From the NCBI RefSeq assembly GCF_963678635.1, contig NC_087071.1, positions 43,063,965-43,127,964 of the forward strand: a stretch of 64,000 nucleotides of DNA. The letters are read 5' to 3'. Positions within the stretch are counted from its first letter, which is position 1; every line of letters starts with the position of its first letter. Under the pieces are notes generated by a model. It saw nothing but the letters and a program-made list of their open reading frames with translations. It did no database searches and was not told where the DNA came from. Shown here piece by piece: positions 9,769 to 20,800 of this stretch. A program made the translations under genes and the position numbers. The stretch is from Symsagittifera roscoffensis (lineage: Eukaryota > Xenacoelomorpha > Acoela > Convolutidae).

Positions 9769-12700
9769 ATGAGCCAAATTCAAAGTGACGGAAGTCCAGA
9801 CGAAAACTCTGTTTTTCAATTTATCATCAATTCACTCACTGATGATGGAGGACAAGTACAATTTTGCAATATTCTAATCGCAAGTTTATTTAAACAAGGA
9901 ATTAGCCCATGTAAAGCAGAATTCCCAAAAAAAAATCTAAAGACAAATTGTCGATCATTACTTACAACGAATAAGTAACCTAACACAACAATATGGAATT
10001 TACACCGTAGAACTCACTCAGTACAGCAAGTAATTTTCATGGTAAATATGTTATTCAAACAGACGACATCGACATTGAATTTTCAAAAGTATTCACAGAA
10101 TACATTAAAAACATACAACACCAGAAATCACGGAGAGCAAATTCAATATTTTTTAACGATGTTTTTGCAATAATATATAGTTACTTATCCATACTAGAAA
10201 AGACAGATTTTCAAAGTACGTCACCAGTTCAAACATCAAGACACATAAATGTAAGAAATGAATTTGCCCCATTTTCAGCATTGTTAAATACAATCCGTGA
10301 AAGTTTTTCAATTAATGAAATTTCACAAAAAGTTAAACACGATATACAAAAAATTTTAGCATGATTTATCATTGAATATTTCACACATAATATTCGTTTA
10401 ATCTCACAAGCAAGAAAAAGTTTTAGACTTCAAAATCAACTGATGAAACTTTCTTAGCAGAACAATCAGATTTTGTTTGGGACACTGAATGATCTCATCC
10501 TCAATTTCTGAACATACCAACAGACATTTCAAGTCAAGCAATTAGCACAATTTCTACTCACAAAGATTATATTAAGGTATATCCACTTACAATTGGCGCA
10601 ACACCTTTAAACTATGATTCATTTCTAACCGATAGAATAGGAAATAAAAGTTTAAACTCAACCCTCATACAACAAGAAAACCTAAATGGAACTAGCAATT
10701 TTACACAACAAGATGTTCAAACACTATCACATTTTGTAAATAAAGAAACAGTTGAAACAGTTACAACAAAAACTTGACAAAGTGTTCCACCAATACATCC
10801 AAATCTTACAAGTCCAAGACCCAAAAATCCAACATTACCAAAGGTAACATTACAAACTACGGTTAAATCCTCCGTTGTTCCAAAAAATTCATAAATGGAT
10901 AACCAAACCTTTAGATCAATGACGCAACCAAAGAAAACAAAGAACATTCACAAGAAATAATTCTTCAGAAAATAATTATAACTGTGTAAATAGACCACAA
11001 ACAACTAAACCCTTCTCGTGCAAACACGCAAAATCATTCTTTTTCACGAAAACAACATTTTCAACAACCAACATCATATCAGTAATTTTTAATGATTACC
11101 CACAAATTTCACAAGACCAAAGTGAAAATCTCGCACATAATATTGACTTAATTGCACAAGCAAGAAAAAATTTTAGACCCCAAAGTACCAATGATGACAC
11201 TGTCATTGCAGAACAATCAGAGTACATTTGGGACCCTGATTGGTCTCATCCACTATTCCTGAACGTCCCAATAGACATCTCATTTCAAGCAATCAGTAAA
11301 ATATCTATTCACGAAGATTATGTAAAAGTAATTCCACTTACAATAGATGCAACACCATTAACTTATAATTCAATTCTACCTAATAGTAGGCAAAATAAGA
11401 GTTTAAATTCAACTATTGTGAAACAGGAAAAACTAAATGGAAGTAGAAATCTTACACAACAAGATATTCAAACACCATCACATGTTGTATATGAAGAAAT
11501 AGTTGAAACATAGTAACAACTACACAACAAAGTATTTCATCAATACATCCAAACCTGACAACGCCAAAACCTGAAAATCCAACATTACCACAAGTAACAT
11601 TGCAATCTACGGTTAAACCCTCGGTTGCTCCAAAATTTTCACATATGAATTATCAGACATATAGATCAATGACGAAACCATTAAATACACGGAAAACTTT
11701 CACAAGAATTTTTTTGCAGAACACAATTACAACTATTTAAACCCATCACAAACAACTCACCCTCCCCAAATGAATACGCAATATCATTTATTTTAACAAA
11801 AATCAAATTGTCCAACTACGTCAATAAATTCAGTAAACTTCCATGACTATCCACATCCCTCACAAGATCACAGTGAAAATTACCCATTTTTCCAACAAAA
11901 TAGAAATAAACAACAAACATCCTGTTATACAAACTATTTATCATCCGATGATGACGATTACAATCAACCAGATATTTTTGCACCGTACACCCGAGAATAT
12001 TGTGCACAAAAGCATCGACAAACTCAAGCATCTCAAAAATAAAAAATTACCCACAAAACCCAGCTGATACACAAAGCTACCAACCATTGCACATGCAAAA
12101 TCCAACTAGTACACAATTTTACCAACCAGCACAATCACAAAACCCGGTCAGTATGCATTCCTATCAACCAACACAAATGCAAATTGGAATACCACCACCA
12201 TATTATTTACAACAACATGAGATAACAAAAAAATTACTTACAAACTTTTCACAAATACCAAATGCCGCAGAATCACTACAAATGACAATGAATCCATACC
12301 TAATGGGTTGATCGTTAATAACATCAAATAAACTGTTGATGGTATTTACCGGCACAGATCCTGAATATTCTGTAGAAGATTACTTAAATGCAGTCACAGC
12401 AAATATAATTTTAAATATAGACCTGAACCAATTAATACACCACTTCATTAAAATTGGATACATAGACGCGCAGCGTTAATACAAAGAACACTTGATGGCG
12501 CAGCCCAAAAACATTTTTCATTTTTTCCTATAGACATAAAATCAGATTGGAAAAGATTCAAACAAGAACTTTCAAAAATGTTTGATTCTGGAAGAAACAA
12601 ACAACATCAAAGAGTTTTATGTAATGAAATTCGCAGACTACCAAACGGAAAAATTAAACAATTGGCAGTTAGAATCAAAACGCTAGATTGAAAAGCATAT

Positions 12701-13814
12701 TCACTTAACACTCATTATTTTAAAAACACGAAAATGACAGAAATTTTAACGATGACTCTGACACCTCAATTAAGGAAAATAGCTATTAAAAACAGATCTT
12801 CACACACCTCCTCAATTCGAGAAACAGATTTAGATTTTAGAAAACTAGTTGATAAACTAGTACAAACAGAAATCACAATGAAACTCGAAGAAACAGAAAA
12901 CCTCAAACTACAATATGTTAATAGAATCGAAACAAATACTACACATGTAAACAACCTACAAGATTCAGATGTAGATCTATCTGAAAAAAATCACTGAAAT
13001 TTTTAACATATATGAGAAAAATCCAAATTTCAAAGGTAAACCATCTTTCAAAAAATGGTGCAATTTTTGCCGAAGACACGGACACAGCATTGCCGAATGT
13101 AGGCAAAAGCAACAAGATAACCAGAACAAACCACAAAAGTACAAAGAACCAAATAAATCTTTCTACCAATACATGAAATAAGATCAAAACCAAACAAAAA
13201 CATACATAGTAATAACAGCTCTGGAAAACAACTTCTAAATAATTCAAATTATTCACGAAACCAATCACCTTATAACTCAAGTTATAGAGGCAGATCACCA
13301 GAACAAAGAAGTTCACGAAACTTCTCATAAAATAGATATAGTCGAGCAAATAGTCAAAATAATCAGTATCGAAATAACTAATTACGATCGAATTCGAACA
13401 GAGGAGAACCTTCATTTGCTACCAGTTCCCATTCAAACCCTAGGATTAGACACTATTCAAAGGATAGATCACGAAATTCATCATGCAATACAAGCTATTC
13501 AAACAATAGGAATAGAAGCTATTCAAATAATCGAAATCAGTATTATCAAAACAACGGATCAAGAAATAATTCATACAACAGATCAAATTATCAAAGACCC
13601 AATGGTAATTACCATCAAATTACCATCACGAAACAATTCACAAAATAGTAATCCAAACTATAACAATCAACAAAGAAATTATTCCCAATCTCCTCAAAGG
13701 AATCATAATCGTTACCCGGATTCCCAACACAGGTATAGAAGCAACACACCAAAACATCAAAGAAAAATTAATCAAGTAAAAACAACTGAAAAAACAACTT
13801 CAGACCCCCCTTAA
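9769..13814 (+). pseudogene. gag: gag region of element A
   Basis: Fossil gag. The N-terminal part begins MSQIQSDGSPDENSVFQF. A capsid-type segment at about 12340-12960 reads F-TGTDPE-SVEDYLNAVTAN, then KMFDSGRNKQHQRVLCNEIR, the pattern of Ty3/Gypsy gag (Retrotrans_gag type). A CX2CX4HX4C zinc knuckle lies at 13059-13100 (C-NF-C-RRHG-H-SIAE-C). A long Arg/Asn/Ser/Gln-rich tail follows to about 13810, suited to RNA binding. The middle is enlarged by a 750-bp tandem duplication. Broken, with multiple breaks. Confidence 0.75.
10383..11883 (+). repeat. 750-bp tandem duplication inside gag of element A
   Basis: CACATAATATT starts at 10383 and again at 11133. Both blocks run through matching phrases (GAACAATCAGA, TTTGGGAC, CCACTTACAAT, AACAAGATNTTCAAACAC) to a CACAGTGAAAAT-like end. 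Divergence between the blocks is clear, roughly one base in six. Element B has one copy of this segment (about 49780-50530), so the duplication arose in the lineage leading to A. Confidence 0.8.
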
Positions 13815-14140
13815 ATTGACGATACAGAAAGTACTGAATTGCAATTAAATCACATTAATTGTGGATCAACAGACAACGAAAGTGATACAGATAATACCAT
13901 CTCAGTTAATATGATAACAGTTGAAAATGACTACGAACCTATTATATATAAACAACCCTTCAATTCACACATTTACGAAAATCAATCGGAACTTCTTCAA
14001 GATTATTACACTAGACCTATTAGTAATAATGTACCAGTTACACAAGAAGTAAATGAAATTAACACTGTAATTAAACCCGAAAAAGACGAAGTACAATGCC
14101 TAAGTACAAACCACAATTATCAAAATATACAAAAATAACA
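13815..14140 (+). pseudogene. gag-pol junction segment of element A
   Basis: Readable acidic sequence with Glu/Asp/Asn-rich composition (for example STDNESDTDNTISVNMIT), between the basic gag tail and the protease. It resembles the linker that often separates these two parts. No domain is recognised. Confidence 0.4.
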
Positions 14141-14149
14141 ACCAAGAGA

Positions 14150-14570
14150 AAAAAATGGACAATTCTATTTCTCTTAGAAAGTCCAAAAAGTAAAAAATTT
14201 CAACCACCAGTCCTTGAAATAGAGTTTTTAATCGACTTTTAGCAGAAACAAATATCATCAAAATTCCCACTTAGAATGAAATCAAAACATTACGACCAAA
14301 CTTAATACAATAAAAACGGCAAGTAAATTAGCAACAGCGCAAGGCTCAACATAAATAAATTACGGAGAAATCCAACTTTTCCTCGTTCTTACTAGAACAA
14401 TGGAACAAAATAAAATCATAAACAAACCATTTAAGCAAACATTCCACTCAGCAGATATAAAACACAATATCATTGGCAAACCAATTATATCTAAATATAT
14501 TCCCAAAAAAAAACATTTTAAATATTAAAATCCATATAAAAGACAAGTACACAAGAAAGAAAAACACAGC
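14150..14570 (+). pseudogene. Retropepsin (protease) region of element A
   Basis: Corresponds in position and sequence to the segment of element B where a DSGAES aspartic protease motif is visible (about 52647). Shared surrounding phrases are IPTWNEI and NIIGKP. It lies directly before RT as expected in Ty3/Gypsy pol. Degraded. Confidence 0.5.
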
Positions 14571-15119
14571 CTTAACTTTCTTTTAAAGATTAATTAAACT
14601 ATCAACAATTTTCTCGAAATTTTACCCTATATACAATCAGAAAAGAAAATACCTGAAACCACTACCAGGAAATGTATTTAACTTTTTAATCAAACAAGTT
14701 CACCAGCATGATAAAAACCAAAACAAACAACATCTCTTTGTGTCAGACCCATTCATGAATTTTTTCGAATAACAATTTCATCCATAAATTACATGAAAGA
14801 CTCGAACTCCGATATTATTTCTTTAAACTTATGTAATAATTCACCATACCAGATAACATTACCTCTAGGACTCTTAGGATTTCGTGGAACAAATGCCACA
14901 ACTTCACCCACAAACGAAGTAGCATACAGAGTCAATAATATATTACAACTACTAGATATTTGTCAATCAACAATTCTTGATGAAGAATTATCAATAAACA
15001 TTATAATAAGCAATGAAAAAAGAAATACAAATTATTTCAAAAAACTCCATATTTTAAAACAACGTTTAAAATATCATATTATACGGAAGAACAACAAAAA
15101 TACAAAAATTTTTAACAAT

Positions 15120-16090
15120 GTTTAATTTTCAACACTCTCAAACAACAGAGAACGAATTCGACAAATTAGCCGAACTACTAATAAAAAATCCAACAGTTTA
15201 TGCAACATCAAATTTTGATGTTCGAAAAGTTATTTCACTACTACACTTACCTTTAAAACCTGACGCAATTTTCAAAAAACAAAGAGCAAGTAGAGTATCA
15301 ATACACTTACATGATAAACTAATTAGGCTACTTGACATTTTAGAACAATATGAAATTATATTCACGGTAAATAAGGAAGAACAACCAAAAGGTAACACCT
15401 TTATCAACCCAGTTATCATCCTAGCTAAATAGAATCACTAAAAAGAGTTCTAGACCCTAGAAATCTCAATTCACTAATTGACGAGTCCAAATGCAATCGG
15501 CCTATTGAAACCATTCAAGTAATCCTAACAAAGATGAATGGTAAATATTTCACAACTGCAGGTATGTATAGTGCATACAATCAAATGCCATTAGATGAAC
15601 AGTCAAGACAATTAACACAATTCGTTATTGGAAATCAACAATACGAATTCAATAGATTTTTCTATGGAAAATCCATAGGACCAGCAGCCTTTTCAGCTTT
15701 TATGAGTTAAAATTCAGACAACTTATACTCAATAAAAATGCAATCACATATTTAGACGATGTTTTCATGCAATCACAAACTAAAGATGAACAGTTTATAG
15801 TTTTAGACCAGTAAAATCAAATACTCAAAAACGAAAACATGAAAGCAGCCCCGGACGAATCACATTTTTTTCTAACACGAGTAAAGTTTCTTGGACACAT
15901 TATTGAAAGAAACACTATACCTCCAATAAAATCACGCCTGAACGCAATTCAAAAACTTCAGCCAACCACAAGTAAAAAGAAAAAACAAGAATTCTTTGGA
16001 ATGTTAAATTCCTTAAACTATTATGTATACAAAATGCAATTAAACTTAAGACCTTTCCATAACATCCTTTGACAGCAAAATAACTTTGCA
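15120..16090 (+). pseudogene. pol: Reverse transcriptase region of element A
   Basis: Visible RT landmarks: VLDPRNLNSLIDES with PIETIQVILTKMNGKYF (fingers and palm), YNQMPLDEQSRQLTQF, the catalytic YLDDVF, and FFLTRVKFLGHIIERN with GMLNSLNYYVYKMQ at the thumb and connection. The order and wording are those of Ty3/Gypsy RT. The next part is RNase H. Broken. Confidence 0.85.
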
Positions 16091-16179
16091 TGGACTACCG
16101 AACATCAAACACAATTTGACGAAAATGAAAAAACTTTTAATAGAACAAATATCAAATACAATCCCAGATCCAAATCAAC

Positions 16180-16620
16180 CATTTTAAGCAACGTGCGATG
16201 CTTCAAATTTTGGCATTGGCGCAGCATTACTACAATCACACAGTGGAACAAACAAAATGAATTTTATATCAGCGAACTCTCGCTTATTTACACAAGCTGA
16301 ACTACGACTCTCTACTCTTATGAGAGAATGCACAGCTATAATATATACACTTACAGATTATGAATTTCTGGTACTTGGATCAACAAATCCAACAGTTCTA
16401 TGTACAGATCACAAACCAATTATATTTCTTTTCACACAAAAATCAAATCCAAACCATAGAGTTCACAGAGTTCAATTATTTCTATTGAAATTCCCAAACC
16501 TAAACATAGTTTGGACAACGGGAAATCACCTTGCATTACCAGACACATTAAAAAAATACGCCACCGGAACTCCTTACACAAAAAACTACAGTTGAAATAT
16601 TTTAAATTTTATCTTGCAAA
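16180..16620 (+). pseudogene. RNase H region of element A
   Basis: CDASNFGIGAAL, RECTAIIYTLTDYEFLVLGS, CTDHKPIIFLF and WTTGNHLALPDTL match the usual Ty3/Gypsy RNase H series (D, E, D and the closing chromo-like H-x-x-x-D segment). It follows RT directly. Confidence 0.82.
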
Positions 16621-17240
16621 GAATGAAACATCACCACCATTAGAATGTAAATATGCAGTAAAAACCGTTATAGATCAATCACAAACAAACATTTTGCAAC
16701 ATTTTCCACTCTATTTAGATTGTCCAAACAATCACTATGAAGTTGATTTATTAGGTACATCCTTATTTAAACCAATCCCATATTCAAATTGGATAAAGAA
16801 TATTACCCAACATAAGAAAATCAAACAACAACCACACAAAAAATACCTTTTTCCATTAATTGAAAAAGAAAATTTAACTGACACCATAAATTTATTGGGA
16901 CCACAAACAAATGATTCGAAATACACAGTATATAAGTTTTCGACCCTCATGACCCACTTGACACAATTCCCCTATCAAAATTAAAAGTCGAAAATATTTT
17001 TCTACTACCAACAGAAACAATTACACTACAATTACTACAAAAAAAACCAAAACCTTGACCCTGCTATTAGACAACTTAAATAAGGGCACAAAAATAAAAC
17101 AAAAAACGAGCAAAAGCTGATACAACAGTTTTAGGAAATAAAACACTCCTCCGATACTTTAGAAATTTTGATAATACTACTATAAAAGAAAACACAGATC
17201 TTTTGGAATATCAAACACCTGATTCTTAAGTCCCCTGTCT
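16620..17240 (+). pseudogene. RNase H to integrase linker of element A
   Basis: Readable sequence (KNETSPPLECKYAVK, HYEVDLLGTSLFKPIPYS) conserved in element B at about 54770-55330. No domain is recognised. This tether is longer than in short Gypsy elements. Confidence 0.45.
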
Positions 17241-18510
17241 CCCTTTAAGTATGATGCTGATAGCATTCAACATACCACATACGCAAAATACAAAAGGACA
17301 CTCAGGACCAGAAAAGACATACTCAAATTTCATACAAAATGTTTACTATCCAAATGCACCAATTTGGATTAAAGTACTATGCAATGATTGCATAAAATGC
17401 CAATCAAAGAAACCTTGCCTCAATCGAAAACAAATAGCACAGAAACGAGGTTTTAAAAGACAAAGTCTATATTTCAATCATAGAATTTCATTTGACACAA
17501 AAGGACCAATATCACCATCCTCCAAAGGAAAATCTTATATTATGGTCATTGTTGATGCATTTACGCACTACGTAGCACTCAACCTAGTACCACATTGTAA
17601 TGCTTATTACGCATATAAAACACTTTACGAACATTGGATAGCTAAATTCTGACTACCCGAAATACTAGTCACAGATAACGGCAAAGAATTTATGAATAAT
17701 GAAATCATCACACTATGACAGCTATACAAACATAAACCACGTACATCTCATGCACCTTGGACAAACAGATTAGTCAAAGGTATGAACCGTTCATTACAAG
17801 AATATCTTAGACGTATCATTAATGGAAATGATCACGATATACTGAATGGTCAGCAGATGTAAAACTATTCCCCTTATCCTCAATTCACAAATCACAACAA
17901 CACTAGGAAAGTCACCATACGAAATGGTTTTTAATCAAAAGCCACGAAATTCAATTATGTTTACAACAAATGCCCATAAAAAACACAAGGTTATTGTCAA
18001 CCAAATCAAGATTCAATATGTTATAATCTACCATTACATAGACAAGATGAAGACCACTTTCATCATCCACAAATTTTCAAATTAGCTTCCGGCACACATA
18101 CCGAATGGATTTTAAATATACATAAAAAACATAAGGAAATCTACCAAAAAATAAAAAAAGAAATTGTTACAAAGGCAAAATATAAACAACCAATTTAATT
18201 CACGTTTTATGCCAGCCACAGATTTAAAAATTGGAACATTTGTTTTAATACCCAACTTTGATACACAAAAAAGAATCTCCAAAAAATTACAACCACTTCG
18301 AAAAGGACCATACCAAATAATTGACAAAGCTACTGAAGTAACATACAAACTCACTGACTCCACTAAAAAAGAAATTGTTCAACACCGTAACAACCTGTTA
18401 CCTTTTTATCCGAAAGAATACGCACTCCGCGAATTAACTCAATTATATCCTTTCACAGGGTTAAAAATTGTTCAAAACAATCCACAAACAGAACAAAATT
18501 AAAACGTTAA
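17240..18510 (+). pseudogene. Integrase region of element A, with GPY-type tail
   Basis: HHCC zinc finger (GHSGPEKTYSNF, then CNDCIKCQSKKP), then the DDE core: SFDTKGPISPSSKGKSY, VDAFTHYVAL, VTDNGKEF and SHAPWTN-LVKGMNRSLQEY. Near 18290-18400 LRKGPYQIIDKATEVTYKL is a GPY/F-like module, a hallmark of Ty3/Gypsy integrases, followed by QHRNNLLPFYPKEY. Broken. Confidence 0.85.
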
Positions 18511-19308
18511 TAAAAATAAAAATCAAAAAACAATCCAACAGCAAAACGCAAACTTTCAAATATCTAACACACCAGAACCAAAATTATCTCAAAAAGAAAG
18601 AAAAAACAGAAAAATGACAGAAAAAAATGTACCACACGGTCAACAATAAAAATCCGAACATAGAGAATCATCAAGACTTAGAAGTCAACCACAAAAAAAC
18701 TACAAGACATTCATCCCACAATCTCAAAAATTAAAGACAACTTTAATTTTGATTAACTTCAAATTTTTTTAAAATCATTTTGGACTTTCACATTTCCGCA
18801 ATAACATGCTAAAAACACACTCGATAAATTTTAGTTTAAATTCAGCCAATAGAATTCATTCAAATTTATCACCTTATTATCTCTAACACAAACTCATGAG
18901 CCGACAGATATCAATCTCCAGGCATATCTATAACTATAACTTTACAACCTCCAGGTCAAAAATAAGCACCTTGCAAAAACTTGACAACTAAAATAAACAA
19001 TAATTCAAAAATACAACCCTCCCTTATCAAATAATGCAAAGATCAACAATATTTTCCCAATTCAGACCTCAAAAACCCTCCAACCAAAAATGGCAAATAA
19101 ACCTAAAGCAAAAAAGACCCATGATCATTTGGCCTAAAGTACAAATATTTCAAAGATTACCCCAATTATCCAACAAATAAAAACAAAGCTATGAAAACCT
19201 CCCACTCACCATAAAATTTTTGACACAACTCAACCCACTTGTCAAAAAATCACTAAATAATCCGACCAGACTTGAATTTCGCCCAAAAATTTTTAAAATA
19301 TTTCTTAA
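18511..19308 (+). other. Post-integrase spacer of element A
   Basis: AT-rich sequence with scattered, weakly coding-like stretches and no domain. It keeps recognisable phrases with element B at about 56650-57430 (GTCAAAAATAAGCA, CAACAAGG/CAACAATA stretches), so it belongs to the element. Confidence 0.45.
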
Positions 19309-19518
19309 ATGCTTCTTTCTATTACAGTCAATAACTTAATACAAATACTTTCAAACCTTTTCACAAATTTTTCTGTTCTCTTTAAATTTTTGCTATTCTT
19401 TTTCATCGAAACTTTGAAGAACTTTCTATTTTCTATTCCCTATTTGAATTATACCTCCAACTTTCCCAAAACCTTGACCACATCCACAGGTACGATAGCT
19501 CAAAATCTTTTTAAATGA
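19309..19518 (+). CDS. Hydrophobic ORF between integrase and env (element A)
   Basis: 69 codons, ATG at 19309. Two Phe/Leu/Ile-rich stretches at residues about 1-20 and 22-45 (SVLFKFLLFFFIETLKNFLF) could span a membrane. Element B has a hydrophobic ORF in the same place (57438-57710; IILFIIDNFVLFLLLFVIF). Exact residues differ but position and character persist. Could be a viroporin-like accessory product or an env leader; function unknown. Confidence 0.4.
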   Translation: MLLSITVNNLIQILSNLFTNFSVLFKFLLFFFIETLKNFLFSIPYLNYTSNFPKTLTTSTGTIAQNLFK

Positions 19519-19591
19519 TACGAACCATTTTTAGTCGCAAAGATACTTTTCTATTATTCATAATTTTTCTCACATTTTAACATCCCTAATT

Positions 19592-19702
19592 ATGACAATG
19601 TGTAACTGTATAAAGAAGGCAATCGTCACATTCGCCTTAGCAACTATTCTTTTGATACTTTTTATTGAAGAAATATATAATAAGTATAAATTTTTCCTAT
19701 AA
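19592..19702 (+). CDS. 36-residue single-span membrane ORF (element A)
   Basis: ATG at 19592, stop TAA at 19700-19702. It reads MTMCNCIKKAIVTFALAT, then ILLILFIEEIYNKYKFFL: a CNC motif, one hydrophobic segment of about 18 residues and a charged tail. Element B at about 57790-57899 keeps TICKCIIKAIVFFALATILL followed by VFIEEFYNQ. This close similarity in a very short frame is the best evidence of coding among the small ORFs of this family. Function unknown; a small membrane accessory protein or a signal-anchor is possible. Confidence 0.5.
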   Translation: MTMCNCIKKAIVTFALATILLILFIEEIYNKYKFFL

Positions 19703-19729
19703 GATTTAAATACTCATATACCTGTTCCA

Positions 19730-20800
19730 AATCGCTAATCAACTACCACCAAAACAGTCCTCACCAGCAAATTCCCAAGAAAGTCCAATAACACCTACAA
19801 CTACCCAAAATCGCCAGTCATCAACACCCATTTTTTTTCAAGACAACCCATACATTTTTGAAGAACGACACGCACGATTATCTGAACCATTAGAACCAGT
19901 TATTCGCCAAGCACCTTTTAGCGAACCAACATATAATTTATATCCCACCTTACAACAAGATCTCATCCGAGTAAGACCTATTAGTCAAAATCAAAATACA
20001 CTTGAAATAATCAGACAAATTATACCTCCAAGACCAAATAGAAATTTTCAAACCCCCAGAGTTCATTTTAACATACCTCAATCACCAACACCAATTACCT
20101 CAGAATTTTCTAGCAGTACACTACCAGACACTCCCACACTTGCTTCACAGCACAGCTTTTCAATTATTCCACCAGACTATCTAGGTTCAACTCAACATCA
20201 GAGCAAATCCGTGAAAATCCTTTCAACCCCCCAGACACCACTGAACGACCACCATTTTGGACAACACAATCATATACTCAAGCTGAACCCAACTTAGTAA
20301 ATGAACCAATAGATATATCTTCTGACACAACTTTATCATCCCTGCCAGAAACACTCTCACTTCTATCAACACCATCTATAAGTCAAATATCACCAACACT
20401 TTTCCCCCTTAATTTCCCACCCAATCTTGACGCTAGATACCAAGAACAATCACCAGCAAATACTCCTCTACGATTAGATTGGAATACTTTCGTAGCACCT
20501 CTCCCACTATTTGGACAACATCAAGAAAGTAGCTGACGCCGTAATTGGGCTCTAAATAGATAACAGTCTGATCAAGTTACCCACAAAGATATTCAAGAAC
20601 ACAATATTCAAATACTTCAACAAAATAGTCTCCAATTAAAGTTTGAAATCAAACTCAGACTTAATGATAACAGCTCAATCATTAACTCCCCCATTTATAA
20701 CAACTGAAGTCATATATAAGTACGACAGATATACCAAAACCACAAATAGAAATATCACATTTTTTAACCCATACTCAGGATTGTCAAGCAAATGTACATT
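19730..20800 (+). pseudogene. Pro/Ser/Gln-rich coding region upstream of env (element A)
   Basis: Readable low-complexity sequence rich in Pro, Ser, Thr and Gln (SSPANSQESPITPTTTQN; RPNRNFQTPRVHFNIPQSP; TPTLASQHSFSIIPPDYLG). Conserved in element B at about 57950-58900, including RLDWNTFV and NWALNR wording. It could be an N-terminal extension of env or a separate phosphoprotein-like product. No family is recognised. Broken. Confidence 0.5.
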
